Program-made: the position numbers and the translations under genes | Shown here: positions 9,460 to 18,139 of the stretch, piece by piece | How positions within the stretch are numbered: position 1 is the first letter of the stretch | Layout: the number at the start of each line of letters is the position of its first letter | The notes under the pieces: model-generated | What the model saw: only the letters and a program-made list of their open reading frames with translations | The model's database searches: none | Told to the model about the DNA's origin: nothing | DNA from: Cyanobacteria bacterium OH_CBrB_359 | GTDB taxonomy: Bacteria > Cyanobacteriota > Vampirovibrionia > Gastranaerophilales > Gastranaerophilaceae | Assembly (NCBI GenBank): GCA_023433065.1 | Contig: JAEZET010000004.1 | Span: 1-64,000, forward strand | DNA: 64,000 nucleotides | Reading direction: 5' to 3'

Positions 9460-11100
9460 TTAGCATACATGCTGTATCTGAAGTCTTGTAGCGACGTTTT
9501 TGTCAACAGTGATAAGCGCATCAGAACGTCCTGTAGGAAGTGAGCTGTTCCCAATTGGAGCCAGCAACTTTTTGAGTTCTGTATTTGTTGCAAGGAAATA
9601 ATTTACAATGTTTTCTGCTGCTTTATCGACATCCAGCCTTTCGACAAGGACAGGGTTCTGCGTTGTTATCCCGACAGGACAAAAACCTGTATTACATGCA
9701 TTACATTTACCAAAGTCATTTCCTATGCATCCTGCCATTTGAAGTATAAGTTTACCCGTGAATACGCCGTTTGCTCCGAGACACATCATCTTAAATGCAT
9801 CAGCCGCAAGGGTTCCAAACATACCGAGCCCGCCGCCTGCCCATAGAGGAATTTGTCCTTGTTTTCCCTGGTGAATAGCTGCTAAATAGCAATCTCTAAG
9901 TCTTGATACGATAGGATGCCCCGTATGATCTAAAGAAATTTGATGTGCAGCCCCGGTTCCACCTGCAATTCCGTCTAAGAAAAAGCCTCCTACTATATTG
10001 TAAGGGTCTCTTAAAAGGTTGTTATATACAGATACGCTCGTAACAGAAGCTGCTACTTTGATTGCAACGGGAACTCTGAATTTAAATGCAGCATTCATTG
10101 AAAGGAACATTTTCTGGACACTTTCTTCAATCGAATACAATCCCTGATGATTAGGTGGTGAAAGTAAATCGGCTTTTGGGACACCTCTTATTTCCTGAAT
10201 GTGCCTTGTAACTTTTTGTGCGAGCAAAAGCCCGCCATCCCCTGGTTTTGCACCTTGTCCTATTTTAATAAGAACTCCGGCAGGATCTTCTGTCATTTCA
10301 GGCATAGCGTTAATTATTCTGTTCCACCCGAAGTGTCCTGATGCTATCTGCAAAATCACATATTTAATATATTTTGATTTTAATAATTTTATCGGTACAC
10401 CGCCTTCACCAGAGCACATTCTTACAGGAAGTCCCACAACCTCATTTAAGTAAGCGGTTGCAATAGCTACAGCTTCCCACATCCTGGTGGATAGTGCGCC
10501 AATTGACATATCACCGATTATGATAGGGTAAATCCAGTGTGTAGTTGGAATTTTTTTATCAATTTTTAAGTTATCCCCGTCTATACTGAATGGCAATTCT
10601 TCGGGCGGCATAACTCTTCCAAAGGGTGCTAAAATGTCAAAAGTGTGTCTTTGTGCATCTAAAGACGGGTCTGTCATTTGAGATATTCTACCGATTTTGA
10701 TTTTATCTAAAGTCCTTCCCTCTGTATGAAGGTTTGTTCTTCCGCCTCTTTTAGGAGAATCGGCATTTTCTGCTCTGTATTTAACTTCTATCCTGTGATT
10801 TTTGTTATAAACGGGTTTTATAGCTTCATTAGGGCAAACTTTTGCGCAAACGCCGCATCCTACGCAGTTTTGATTTGTTTTAATAATTTGTTTTATAACC
10901 GGATTTGCAGTTATTTTACATTTTGGAGTCGGGATGCTGCCTTCACTGTAAACTTTTTTTCTTTTTTCAACGCTCGCTTTGATTGCTCCAAAGGTACAAG
11001 CAGCAGTGCATCTTCCGCATAATGTACATCGGTTTTCGTTATATTCGATTTGCCACATCAAATCGTCTTTAGCAATGTCGTTTGCTTTTACTGTTGCCAT
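9460..11100 (-). CDS. gltB: Glutamate synthase large-subunit FMN domain with N-terminal ferredoxin
   Basis: A 546-residue archaeal-type GltB core. The N-terminus (about 20-85) has two [4Fe-4S] motifs (CTLCGRCTAACTFGAI, CVGCGVCAKVCPNEAI). The remainder is the FMN-binding TIM barrel: MCSGEGGVP, IGQGAKPGDGG, GLYSIEE, FLDGIAGGTGAA, and the [3Fe-4S] cysteines in CNACNTGFCPVGI. It reduces 2-iminoglutarate to glutamate with ammonia delivered from the amidotransferase subunit. The start overlaps the upstream amidotransferase gene by 13 bp, and 15 bp separate it from the downstream fusion gene, so this is one operon. Its role is assimilation of glutamine nitrogen, working with glnA elsewhere in the window. 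Confidence 0.94.
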   Translation of the reverse strand: MATVKANDIAKDDLMWQIEYNENRCTLCGRCTAACTFGAIKASVEKRKKVYSEGSIPTPKCKITANPVIKQIIKTNQNCVGCGVCAKVCPNEAIKPVYNKNHRIEVKYRAENADSPKRGGRTNLHTEGRTLDKIKIGRISQMTDPSLDAQRHTFDILAPFGRVMPPEELPFSIDGDNLKIDKKIPTTHWIYPIIIGDMSIGALSTRMWEAVAIATAYLNEVVGLPVRMCSGEGGVPIKLLKSKYIKYVILQIASGHFGWNRIINAMPEMTEDPAGVLIKIGQGAKPGDGGLLLAQKVTRHIQEIRGVPKADLLSPPNHQGLYSIEESVQKMFLSMNAAFKFRVPVAIKVAASVTSVSVYNNLLRDPYNIVGGFFLDGIAGGTGAAHQISLDHTGHPIVSRLRDCYLAAIHQGKQGQIPLWAGGGLGMFGTLAADAFKMMCLGANGVFTGKLILQMAGCIGNDFGKCNACNTGFCPVGITTQNPVLVERLDVDKAAENIVNYFLATNTELKKLLAPIGNSSLPTGRSDALITVDKNVATRLQIQHVC

Positions 11101-12200
11101 CTTTCAACCTTCAAATCATTTTTTATAACAACCATCTCTCTTTCATGTGGATAAATATCGCTTTCAATGTTCCTTTTGGGAAGAAGGTCATTTATGCCTG
11201 TTACCTCGGAGGTAATAATTACCGTATTTTTGTCAGAACCTATTACAATTGGTCTTAATTTTTTAGAATCACAGGCAGTAAATAAAGTTCCGTCCGGAGT
11301 CACCGCAATAACTGTATTAGGACCGTTTATTTCAAGGTTTGCAAGCGAAGCCTTTATTCTGAGCAAGATTTCTTTATCTTCTCTTTTGTTAAGTTCATCA
11401 AAAGCTAAGGGTGTAATTACGTGTTTATAATATTTTAATGGCCATTTTAGAATTTTATTTACATAATGAAGAGTGTACAAAAGGCATTGGGAATCACTTT
11501 CAAAACCAATATATCCTTTATAAAGGCTCTGTTGAAACAGTTTGTTTTTTTCATAAAAAGTATTTTCCCCGTTGACCAGAGCGCTGTAGCCTTGCAGAAA
11601 GAACGGATGTGCTGCATATCTTACGATATCATAGTTTGTGTTTTGACGGCACTGGGCTGTAATTATTTTTGAAGTAAAAGTATTGTCTTCTTTCCATAAT
11701 CCGAAATATGTTCCTATGTCTTTAGGATCTCCTATTTCTTTTAACATAAGAGTATCCGGCCAGAATGAATATACATAACCGTCCTGGGTCGCTTCAAGTG
11801 CTTTTCTTAATTTTAACCTTGTATCAATTAAAAGTTCTTCTTTCTCTTTTTGAGGTGCGTATTTGTAAGACTTAGGATAATTAAAAACCTCAAAAAGGTA
11901 GTTTGGCATAGGTTCTATATTAAGCTCAGATGCCATTTCAACATTTACATCAGGAGCCCACTGCATTACCCTCACAAAACCAATAGTATGCAAAATATCT
12001 TCAGCTATATGCATTCCTTCGTTTGTACAAGCCATGGAAAGAGTCGGTAAATCCTTGTAATTTTCAAAAACTCCTCCTAAATCTTGCATTACAAACGCAA
12101 ACCCTGAATTGTCATGCCCTTTTTGTTGAGAACGCATTAATTTCAGTGCCTTTGAAGGGTGAAAATATTTTTTGGACTTTATTGCTCCAATTCTACACAT
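11088..12200 (-). CDS. Glutamate synthase glutamine amidotransferase (class II) subunit
   Basis: The start is set at ATG 12200 so that the chain begins MCRIGAIKS. After Met removal Cys2 becomes the N-terminal nucleophile required in class II (Ntn) glutamine amidotransferases, and GAGG lies 7 nt upstream. A frame seven codons longer would bury the nucleophile. Other landmarks are RSQQKGHDNSGFAF, TIGFVRVMQWAPD and YSALVNGE. It hydrolyses glutamine and passes ammonia to the FMN subunit. At 370 residues it corresponds to the separate GltB1 of split glutamate synthases. It is first in the three-gene operon and overlaps the FMN subunit gene by 13 bp. Confidence 0.9.
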   Translation of the reverse strand: MCRIGAIKSKKYFHPSKALKLMRSQQKGHDNSGFAFVMQDLGGVFENYKDLPTLSMACTNEGMHIAEDILHTIGFVRVMQWAPDVNVEMASELNIEPMPNYLFEVFNYPKSYKYAPQKEKEELLIDTRLKLRKALEATQDGYVYSFWPDTLMLKEIGDPKDIGTYFGLWKEDNTFTSKIITAQCRQNTNYDIVRYAAHPFFLQGYSALVNGENTFYEKNKLFQQSLYKGYIGFESDSQCLLYTLHYVNKILKWPLKYYKHVITPLAFDELNKREDKEILLRIKASLANLEINGPNTVIAVTPDGTLFTACDSKKLRPIVIGSDKNTVIITSEVTGINDLLPKRNIESDIYPHEREMVVIKNDLKVERWQQ

Positions 12201-12302
12201 ACCATGCCTCAAATTGCCCAAAAACTAGAATAGTTCTTTGAGATTTTGTTGTCAAGTTTAAAAGTGTAAAAGTTACAATTATTAAAGTTATTTGGTAAAA
12301 AC

Positions 12303-12944
12303 TTAAAATTCATTAGCAAAATACTCAAAAATTTGTTTATTTTGCTCCCATAAATCATCATTGTCCAAATTTTCATCCAGTTCTAATGTGATTATCGGAA
12401 TTTTTCTTTCAATCCCGCAATATGTTCCGAAACTTCCCGGAGTGGGATACCCTATATCTGCTTGGATAGGATATTCTGTAATCTCTGAAATTTTCTGAGC
12501 AATATTTTTTGCAGGTCCATCGAAATTTACAACTTTATATGGTGAATGAATAGTTAAAATGCAGTCGATTTTTTCTTCATTCAAAAGTTTTACAAGAAAT
12601 TTTGTTTCAATTTCACTTTCAGGCTCATTACCGCCATAGTAGTCATTTTTGTTGATTTTTTCCCAGTTTTTGGTTGGAAAATTTCTGTTCAGGTCAATTT
12701 TATTGGCGTTTTGTCGAGTTTTGTTTTCTTTTCCATCTGGATTAAGGCAGGGGATTAAAAGCAATCTGTTTTTTTTAATTACGGTTGTTGATTTCAAAAA
12801 CTTATTAATTAAAAATTCTCCCTGGATTTCGTCTCCATGGAAAACACCTATTATCAAAACAGTTTTATCAAATTTTCTTGCATTTTTCTCAATTAAAAAT
12901 ACATCATTTGCACATTTGGTTTCTATTACGGCTTTAACGCTCAT
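12303..12944 (-). CDS. M14-family zinc carboxypeptidase, MpaA-like
   Basis: A 213-residue single-domain M14 metallopeptidase. The zinc ligands are HGDE (H36, E39) and the later TIHSP histidine. The substrate-binding NRNFP motif is present (KIDLNRNFPTKNW), and the catalytic glutamate lies in ITLELDE near the C-terminus. No signal peptide is seen, so it is cytoplasmic. The closest functional analogue is MpaA, which cleaves gamma-D-Glu-diaminopimelate in murein peptide recycling, but substrate assignment is inference. It starts 1 bp after the yjbQ stop and is clearly co-transcribed with it. Confidence 0.82.
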   Translation of the reverse strand: MSVKAVIETKCANDVFLIEKNARKFDKTVLIIGVFHGDEIQGEFLINKFLKSTTVIKKNRLLLIPCLNPDGKENKTRQNANKIDLNRNFPTKNWEKINKNDYYGGNEPESEIETKFLVKLLNEEKIDCILTIHSPYKVVNFDGPAKNIAQKISEITEYPIQADIGYPTPGSFGTYCGIERKIPIITLELDENLDNDDLWEQNKQIFEYFANEF

Positions 12945-12945
12945 C

Positions 12946-13359
12946 TCATTCGCCCATAACTTTTATCAGTACTCTTTTATTTCTTTGCCCGTCAAATTCT
13001 GCATAATAGACCTGTTGCCATGGACCTAAATCCAGTCGACCTTTTGTAACGGGAACTATCACTTCGTGTCCTATTAAAAGGCTTTTTAAATGGCTGTCGC
13101 CATTAGTTTCGCCTGTTCTGTGATGATTGTATTTTATATTGAAAGGAGCGACTTCTTCAAGCCATTTATCAATATCTGATATAAGGCCGCTTTCTGCATC
13201 ATTTACATAAATCCCTGCAGTTATGTGCATTGCGCTGACCAGAATCATGCCTTCTTGAATTTTAGATTCTTCAAGTGCAAGTTGGACTTCATCTGTAATA
13301 TTAATGTATTCTCTGTGTTTTTTTGTATTAAACCATAGATATTTTGTGTGAAATTTCAT
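12946..13359 (-). CDS. yjbQ: YjbQ family protein (UPF0047)
   Basis: A 137-residue protein with the family landmarks VSAMHITAGIYVNDAESG, NHHRTGETNGDSHLKSLLIG and GRLDLGPWQQVYYAEFDG, covering the whole domain. Family members are small trimeric proteins. Some have weak thiamine-phosphate synthase activity, but the physiological role is unsettled. The histidines in HITAG and NHHRTGE are the conserved putative active-site residues. It is first of a two-gene unit with the M14 peptidase, and the Cys-rich gene upstream has its own terminator. Confidence 0.88.
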   Translation of the reverse strand: MKFHTKYLWFNTKKHREYINITDEVQLALEESKIQEGMILVSAMHITAGIYVNDAESGLISDIDKWLEEVAPFNIKYNHHRTGETNGDSHLKSLLIGHEVIVPVTKGRLDLGPWQQVYYAEFDGQRNKRVLIKVMGE

Positions 13360-13438
13360 TAAAGTTCCCTCTTCTTTTACTTATCATAAATGTTATCAAT
13401 TTTTTTTAAAAAAATAAACAGAAAAATATTTTTTAACC

Positions 13439-13466
13439 AAAAAGCACCCTTTTAGAGGTGCTTTTT
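13439..13466 (-). terminator. Intrinsic terminator of the Cys-rich secreted protein gene
   Basis: AAAAAGCACC (from 13439) pairs with GGTGCTTTTT around a short TTTTAGA-type loop. On the minus strand the stem ends in a T-rich run, 45 bp past the stop at 13511. It isolates the Cys-rich gene from yjbQ. Confidence 0.8.
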
Positions 13467-13510
13467 GGCAAGAAGTTGTGACTAACATGTTTTAATTTAT
13501 TTAAACATGC

Positions 13511-13942
13511 TTAGTCACAACATTCAGTTTTTGTTGGGCAACAATTGTTGCATCCGCATCCTGAGTTACAGCCACAACAACTTTTGTGGAAAATTCTGTA
13601 AAACCAAGATTTTTTCTTACAACAACCGTTTACATTACAATACTTGTCCGCATCACAACATTTTGGAGCACATTCACAAGGGCATGGTGCTGCACAACCT
13701 GTAACACAAGGTTTAGGGCAACAAGGTGTTGCGCATGCAGAAGGACAGCAAGCTTGAGGAAGTGGTACTATCGTTGAAATACCACAAGGGCAAGAGGCTT
13801 TTGCAGGCATGGCCCAAACAAATTCAGGACAAGGAGCTGCAGGTTGGATAGCGCAACCGCAACCACATTTTGCAAATGATTGGCCGATGTTTGCAGTGAA
13901 TGCAATAGCCAAAGCAAGAGTCGTTAATAATAGTTTCTTCAT
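13511..13942 (-). CDS. Secreted cysteine-rich protein (30 Cys in 143 aa)
   Basis: A clear Sec signal peptide (MKKLLLTTLALAIAFTANIG, cleavage near QSFA-KCGCG) precedes a mature region with about 30 cysteines. They come as CC, CxC and CPCxC clusters with many Pro/Ala residues, plus one basic aromatic segment (KKKSWFYRIFHKSCC). It is a stand-alone unit with its own terminator. A disulfide-stabilised surface protein or a metal/thiol-buffering exported protein are both possible. The Cys pattern matches no metallothionein I know. A second protein of similar design lies at 27459-28028. Function unknown. Confidence 0.75.
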   Translation of the reverse strand: MKKLLLTTLALAIAFTANIGQSFAKCGCGCAIQPAAPCPEFVWAMPAKASCPCGISTIVPLPQACCPSACATPCCPKPCVTGCAAPCPCECAPKCCDADKYCNVNGCCKKKSWFYRIFHKSCCGCNSGCGCNNCCPTKTECCD

Positions 13943-14183
13943 ATAAATTTCCTTTTCTAATACTGAAAGAACAGCCGAGACATCCTACATGAGGATATTA
14001 TACTATTCTTTTTTACCATCAAGGGTATTATAGAAGTTAAAAAAATCTGTTTCATTGAACATAAGTATAATTTTTTTAAGAGTTTTATTACCCTTAACCT
14101 CTTATAAGTTAAGAATTGTTTAATCATGAAAATATTTTATAAAAGCTGATAAAATATTAGAGTCTAAGTAATTCAGGATAAAC

Positions 14184-16271
14184 ATGACAAAGATATTCTT
14201 AATATCAGACAACAAAAAGCAAATAAATTTAATAAATGAAATTATGCTCAAACATCAATTTGAGCTTATTTTCTCATCTGTAGAATCTGATATTTTAAAA
14301 ACAGTAAAACAACAAGACATAGACCTTGTTTTGGTAGATTCAAAAGCTAAAAGCCTTGATATACATTCTCTTTTGAGAAAAATAAGACTTCAAATGCAGA
14401 CGCAAAATATTCAGGTTATTTTACTTGTAGAACTTGGAAAGCAGGATAATGAAATTTTAAAACATGCAAATTTTTATCTGGCGGAACCTGTGGATGAAAA
14501 TATTTTAATTGCGACTGTAAATTCAGCACTTCAATCAAGAAGTTCTTTAGAGGTTCTCTCTAAAAATAACCTTGAGCTTGCTAAAAGTCTTTATCAGCTA
14601 AATGTCTTATATAACACAAGTACCCAGCTTGCGGGTTCATTAGACAAGAGAAAGCTTATTGATATTATGATGGACGGGCTTGAAAAAAGTTTGAGTTTTT
14701 CTCTTTGTTATTCTCTGGTATTTAATGATGCTGATGATATAACTCTTATAATTAATTCTCTTTATCCGATATCTCAGCGTCTTGAAGATGCAATAAAACT
14801 TAGAGCAATATTAAGCTATAAGACTTTATTTTCAATTAATCCCGAGGATTCCGATATAAAAATTATAAAAAATATTAAACATCAATATGAAGAATATGAT
14901 TTAAACGTTTTTTCTTTTGACAGCTTATTTGCACCGATAAATATCAAAGATAAATTTTTCGGAATAATTGAAGTGTTTAGGACAAATGACTTCGGGCAGG
15001 AAGATACAACATGTTTCCAAACGCTTGTAAAACAGGCGTCTTTGCCTTTAGAGAGTGCAATTTTATATGAAGAAATTAAAGATACAAATATAAAGCTGGA
15101 AAAACTCGAAAGGCTTAAATCAGAGTTTATTTCAATAGTTTCACATGAATTAAGGACTCCTCTAACAGCCATTAAAAACTCACTTGATATAGTATTAAGC
15201 GGTAAAACGGGTGAAATAAGTCAGAGCGCAGACAAATTTTTAAATATGGCAAAGCGAAATGTAACAAGACTTTCAGCAATTATCAATGATTTATTGGACT
15301 TGTCAAAAGTCGAAGCGGGCAAGATGGAATTTCGCTTTGAAAAAACCAATATTAACGCTCCTATAGAATTTGTTAAAAATACTTTTGAAAATCTTGCAAA
15401 AGAAAAAAATATTGAGTTTACTTTTCAACCTGCGGATGATTTAGAGCTTGTTTATATAGATTCTCAAAGAATGGAACAAGTTTTAACCAATATTGTTTCA
15501 AATGCAATCAAATTTACTCCTGAAAATGGTAAAATATCCATAATTACATCAAAAATTTCAAAAGAAAAAATGCTTAAAAATACTTCCCTTACAGAGTTTA
15601 TATCGAGTTTGAGCAATGAATATATTAAAATCGAAATAAAAGACACCGGTATAGGTATTGCGAAAGAAGATATTGCGAAAGTTTTTGATAAATTCGGGCA
15701 AATCGAAAATTCTCTTAATAGAAATATTGGAGGTACAGGGCTTGGGCTTCCTATCGCAAAACAGCTTATGGAGGTACATAAAGGTTTAATATGGCTTGAG
15801 AGTGAACCTAATGCGGGTTCAAGCTTTTATCTTGCGCTTCCTGTTTTAAGTGAAGAAGAAATATTTGCAATGCAGCTTGCTCAGGATATTTCAAAAGCTA
15901 AACAAAGCCACAGCACTCTCGGGATGATAGCCATAAAGGAAAGAGTGGATTGCAAATGCTCTTTTATAAACAAAGTAATTTCTGATAATCTTATTCGCAA
16001 AACGTCTAACTCAAAAGATTTTAGTTTTGAAAATGAAGGCAAGAAATTTTACTTTTTTTACGGAATTGAAATAGATTCTTACGCTTTGGATTTTATGAAA
16101 AAAAAGCTCGAGGGTTATGTTAAGATTTCTGGAAATGAGTTTGAAGATTGTGCTATATTATATTCAACGGCTCTTTATCCTAATGATGCTTTAACAGCGG
16201 AAGAACTTATCAAAAAAACAAAATTATCTTTTAAAGAGGTGGATTATGAAGAAAATTTTAATCGTAGATGA
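14184..16271 (+). CDS. Histidine kinase with degenerate receiver and GAF domains
   Basis: A 695-residue soluble sensor kinase. Residues ~1-110 form a receiver-like fold with an Asp at the phosphosite (LVLVDSKA), but the acidic pocket and conserved Lys are altered (ISDNKK, FYLAEPVDE). A GAF-like region spans ~140-295. The HisKA H-box is SHELRTPLTAIKN (His near 320), followed by the ATPase N-box NIVSNAIKFTPENG, the G1 box DTGIGIAKED and GGTGLGLPIAKQL (to ~550). A C-terminal extension (~565-695; CAILYSTALYPNDALTAEELI) faintly resembles the end of a GGDEF fold. No transmembrane segment is seen. It overlaps the next receiver gene by 26 bp, its presumed partner. The start ATG lies behind AGGA. Confidence 0.88.
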   Translation: MTKIFLISDNKKQINLINEIMLKHQFELIFSSVESDILKTVKQQDIDLVLVDSKAKSLDIHSLLRKIRLQMQTQNIQVILLVELGKQDNEILKHANFYLAEPVDENILIATVNSALQSRSSLEVLSKNNLELAKSLYQLNVLYNTSTQLAGSLDKRKLIDIMMDGLEKSLSFSLCYSLVFNDADDITLIINSLYPISQRLEDAIKLRAILSYKTLFSINPEDSDIKIIKNIKHQYEEYDLNVFSFDSLFAPINIKDKFFGIIEVFRTNDFGQEDTTCFQTLVKQASLPLESAILYEEIKDTNIKLEKLERLKSEFISIVSHELRTPLTAIKNSLDIVLSGKTGEISQSADKFLNMAKRNVTRLSAIINDLLDLSKVEAGKMEFRFEKTNINAPIEFVKNTFENLAKEKNIEFTFQPADDLELVYIDSQRMEQVLTNIVSNAIKFTPENGKISIITSKISKEKMLKNTSLTEFISSLSNEYIKIEIKDTGIGIAKEDIAKVFDKFGQIENSLNRNIGGTGLGLPIAKQLMEVHKGLIWLESEPNAGSSFYLALPVLSEEEIFAMQLAQDISKAKQSHSTLGMIAIKERVDCKCSFINKVISDNLIRKTSNSKDFSFENEGKKFYFFYGIEIDSYALDFMKKKLEGYVKISGNEFEDCAILYSTALYPNDALTAEELIKKTKLSFKEVDYEENFNRR

Positions 16272-16611
16272 TGAACAGGATATAGTTGAAACGTTAAAAT
16301 TTATGCTTGAAGCTCAAGGATATGAGTGCCATTGTGCTTACGATGGGGAGCAGGGGCTTAACATGGCAAAAGAATTAATCCCCGATTTAATCATACTTGA
16401 TGTTATGATGCCCAAAATCAACGGTTATAAGATTAGCAGACTTTTAAAATATGATAACAAATACAAAGATATCCCCATAATAATGATAACAGCCAGATCC
16501 CAAGACGGCGATAAGCTTATCGGAGAAGAAACAGGCGTTAATGAATATATTACAAAACCTTTTGAAATCGATTTTGTCATAAGTCGAATTAATAGTTATT
16601 TGGGCGAATAA
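16246..16611 (+). CDS. Stand-alone response-regulator receiver
   Basis: A 121-residue CheY-like receiver with all phosphorylation residues: D8/D9 (VDDEQD), phospho-acceptor D52 (LIILDVMMP), T82 (MITAR) and K104 (YITKPFE). There is no output domain, so it acts by protein contact. The start lies inside the kinase gene (26-bp overlap), and one base separates its stop from the divergent secretion ATPase. This implies a signalling chain of kinase, receiver and ATPase. Confidence 0.93.
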   Translation: MKKILIVDDEQDIVETLKFMLEAQGYECHCAYDGEQGLNMAKELIPDLIILDVMMPKINGYKISRLLKYDNKYKDIPIIMITARSQDGDKLIGEETGVNEYITKPFEIDFVISRINSYLGE

Positions 16612-16612
16612 T

Positions 16613-17995
16613 ATGGAATTTGTAACCAATAAAACACTTGAAAAACTCAAATATGACCTCGTGAGAGACGGATTGATATCATATGATGATATTGAAAAAG
16701 CTCAGGAAATAGCACTTTCTCAGGCTATTAATGTAGGGCAGGTTTTGATAAATTCGCAACTTATAACAGAAGAAGAGCTCTTAAAATTTTTAGAATCCAA
16801 ACTGCATATTCCATATGTAGATTTAAAAGACTATTCTTTGGATACCAAGTGTCTTGATTTGATAAATTTCAATGATGCACAGAAATATAAAATCATACCG
16901 CTTTTTAAAATAGAAAATGTTTTAACGGTTGCAATGGCTGATCCTCTGGATTTGTTTGCAATTGACAAAATAGTCGAAAAAACAGGTTGTGATATAGAGC
17001 CTGTAATTTCAGCAGAATCTTTGGTTTTGCAGAAGATTGAAGAGTATTATAAAAGTGACAATGCCGTAGGACAGATTTTTATCGACGAAAACCAGCCTAA
17101 ATATGACTGGAGAGAAGAGTTAAATACAGAAAGCCTTTCAGATGAGCATATTCAGGTTTTAATCAGGGCAATTTTAAAACAAGCTGTTTCAGAAAATGTC
17201 CATGAACTGTTTTTTGAGCATGTACCTAACGGATTGAGCGTAAATTTCAGGCATCCTGCGCAAGTCGTTTCCACAGGGCAGATTCCAAATCTTTTAATAG
17301 CTCCTTTTATTTCGAAATTAAAAACACTGTCTAGCCTTGATCCTAATGTTTGCGAATTGCCACAGCTTGGAAAACTTGTGTTTAGGGTTGATGATATAAC
17401 CCTGACTGCAAGTATATCTGCTTTTCCTACCATAAGAGGAGAGAGAATCTCTCTCAAAATCTATAAACCGCCCAAAAAATTACATGAGATAGGATTCAGT
17501 GATATTCAGATAAATACTATAAAAGGTGCACTCAATAAGCCGGGTATAATTCTTGTTTGCGGTTCTTCACTGAGTGGCAAAACACATGTAATTTATTCAA
17601 TTTTATCTGATATAGCTTCTATCCATAAAAATGTTATGACTATAGAATCTATTTCTAAATATAATCTTGAAAATGTCCATCAGAGCGAACTTAACGAAAA
17701 TATCGGTTTTAATATTGATAAAGCAATGCGCTTTATAGAGTTTCAGTCACCTGATTTAATCTATTTTGAAGGTATTACGACAAAAGAGGGTCTTGATTAT
17801 TTTAGCTCTCTTGTTTTTAAAAACAGGACCTTAATTACGGAATTTTTAGCGGATAATATGGCGGATTTAAATAAAAAGCTTTCTTACAATGATTTTACAA
17901 TGTTTAAACCGCTATTAAATTGTTTAATATTTATGCATGGCAAAGACAGTATTGAAGTTTTTGACCCAAATGATATGAAAAAATATATAATTTAA
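16613..17995 (+). CDS. Divergent GspE/PilB-type secretion ATPase
   Basis: A 460-residue relative of type II secretion/type IV pilus ATPases. An MshEN-like N-terminal domain (~10-150; INVGQVLINSQLITEEELL, IIPLFKIENVLTVAMADPLD) precedes the ATPase core with FPTIRGERISLKIY and a Walker A CGSSLSGKTH near residue 316. It departs from working PilB/GspE. Walker B reads DLIYFEGI rather than ILVGEIRD. The zinc-binding CxxC pairs after Walker B are absent. The Arg of the MshEN nucleotide motif RxGxxL is Asn. It may be a regulatory or degenerate ATPase. It lies directly downstream of the receiver, co-transcribed. Confidence 0.78.
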   Translation: MEFVTNKTLEKLKYDLVRDGLISYDDIEKAQEIALSQAINVGQVLINSQLITEEELLKFLESKLHIPYVDLKDYSLDTKCLDLINFNDAQKYKIIPLFKIENVLTVAMADPLDLFAIDKIVEKTGCDIEPVISAESLVLQKIEEYYKSDNAVGQIFIDENQPKYDWREELNTESLSDEHIQVLIRAILKQAVSENVHELFFEHVPNGLSVNFRHPAQVVSTGQIPNLLIAPFISKLKTLSSLDPNVCELPQLGKLVFRVDDITLTASISAFPTIRGERISLKIYKPPKKLHEIGFSDIQINTIKGALNKPGIILVCGSSLSGKTHVIYSILSDIASIHKNVMTIESISKYNLENVHQSELNENIGFNIDKAMRFIEFQSPDLIYFEGITTKEGLDYFSSLVFKNRTLITEFLADNMADLNKKLSYNDFTMFKPLLNCLIFMHGKDSIEVFDPNDMKKYII

Positions 17996-18139
17996 CATTT
18001 TATCTGTAACGGTATGTTAATATTTGATGCTTTTACTGTTCAAAAATCTGAGAAATAAGACTTATATAAATAGTAGATTTGGCATGTTGAATAATTTATT
18101 TTACAGCTGAAAATAGTATGACGAGGCGAAATTATTACA

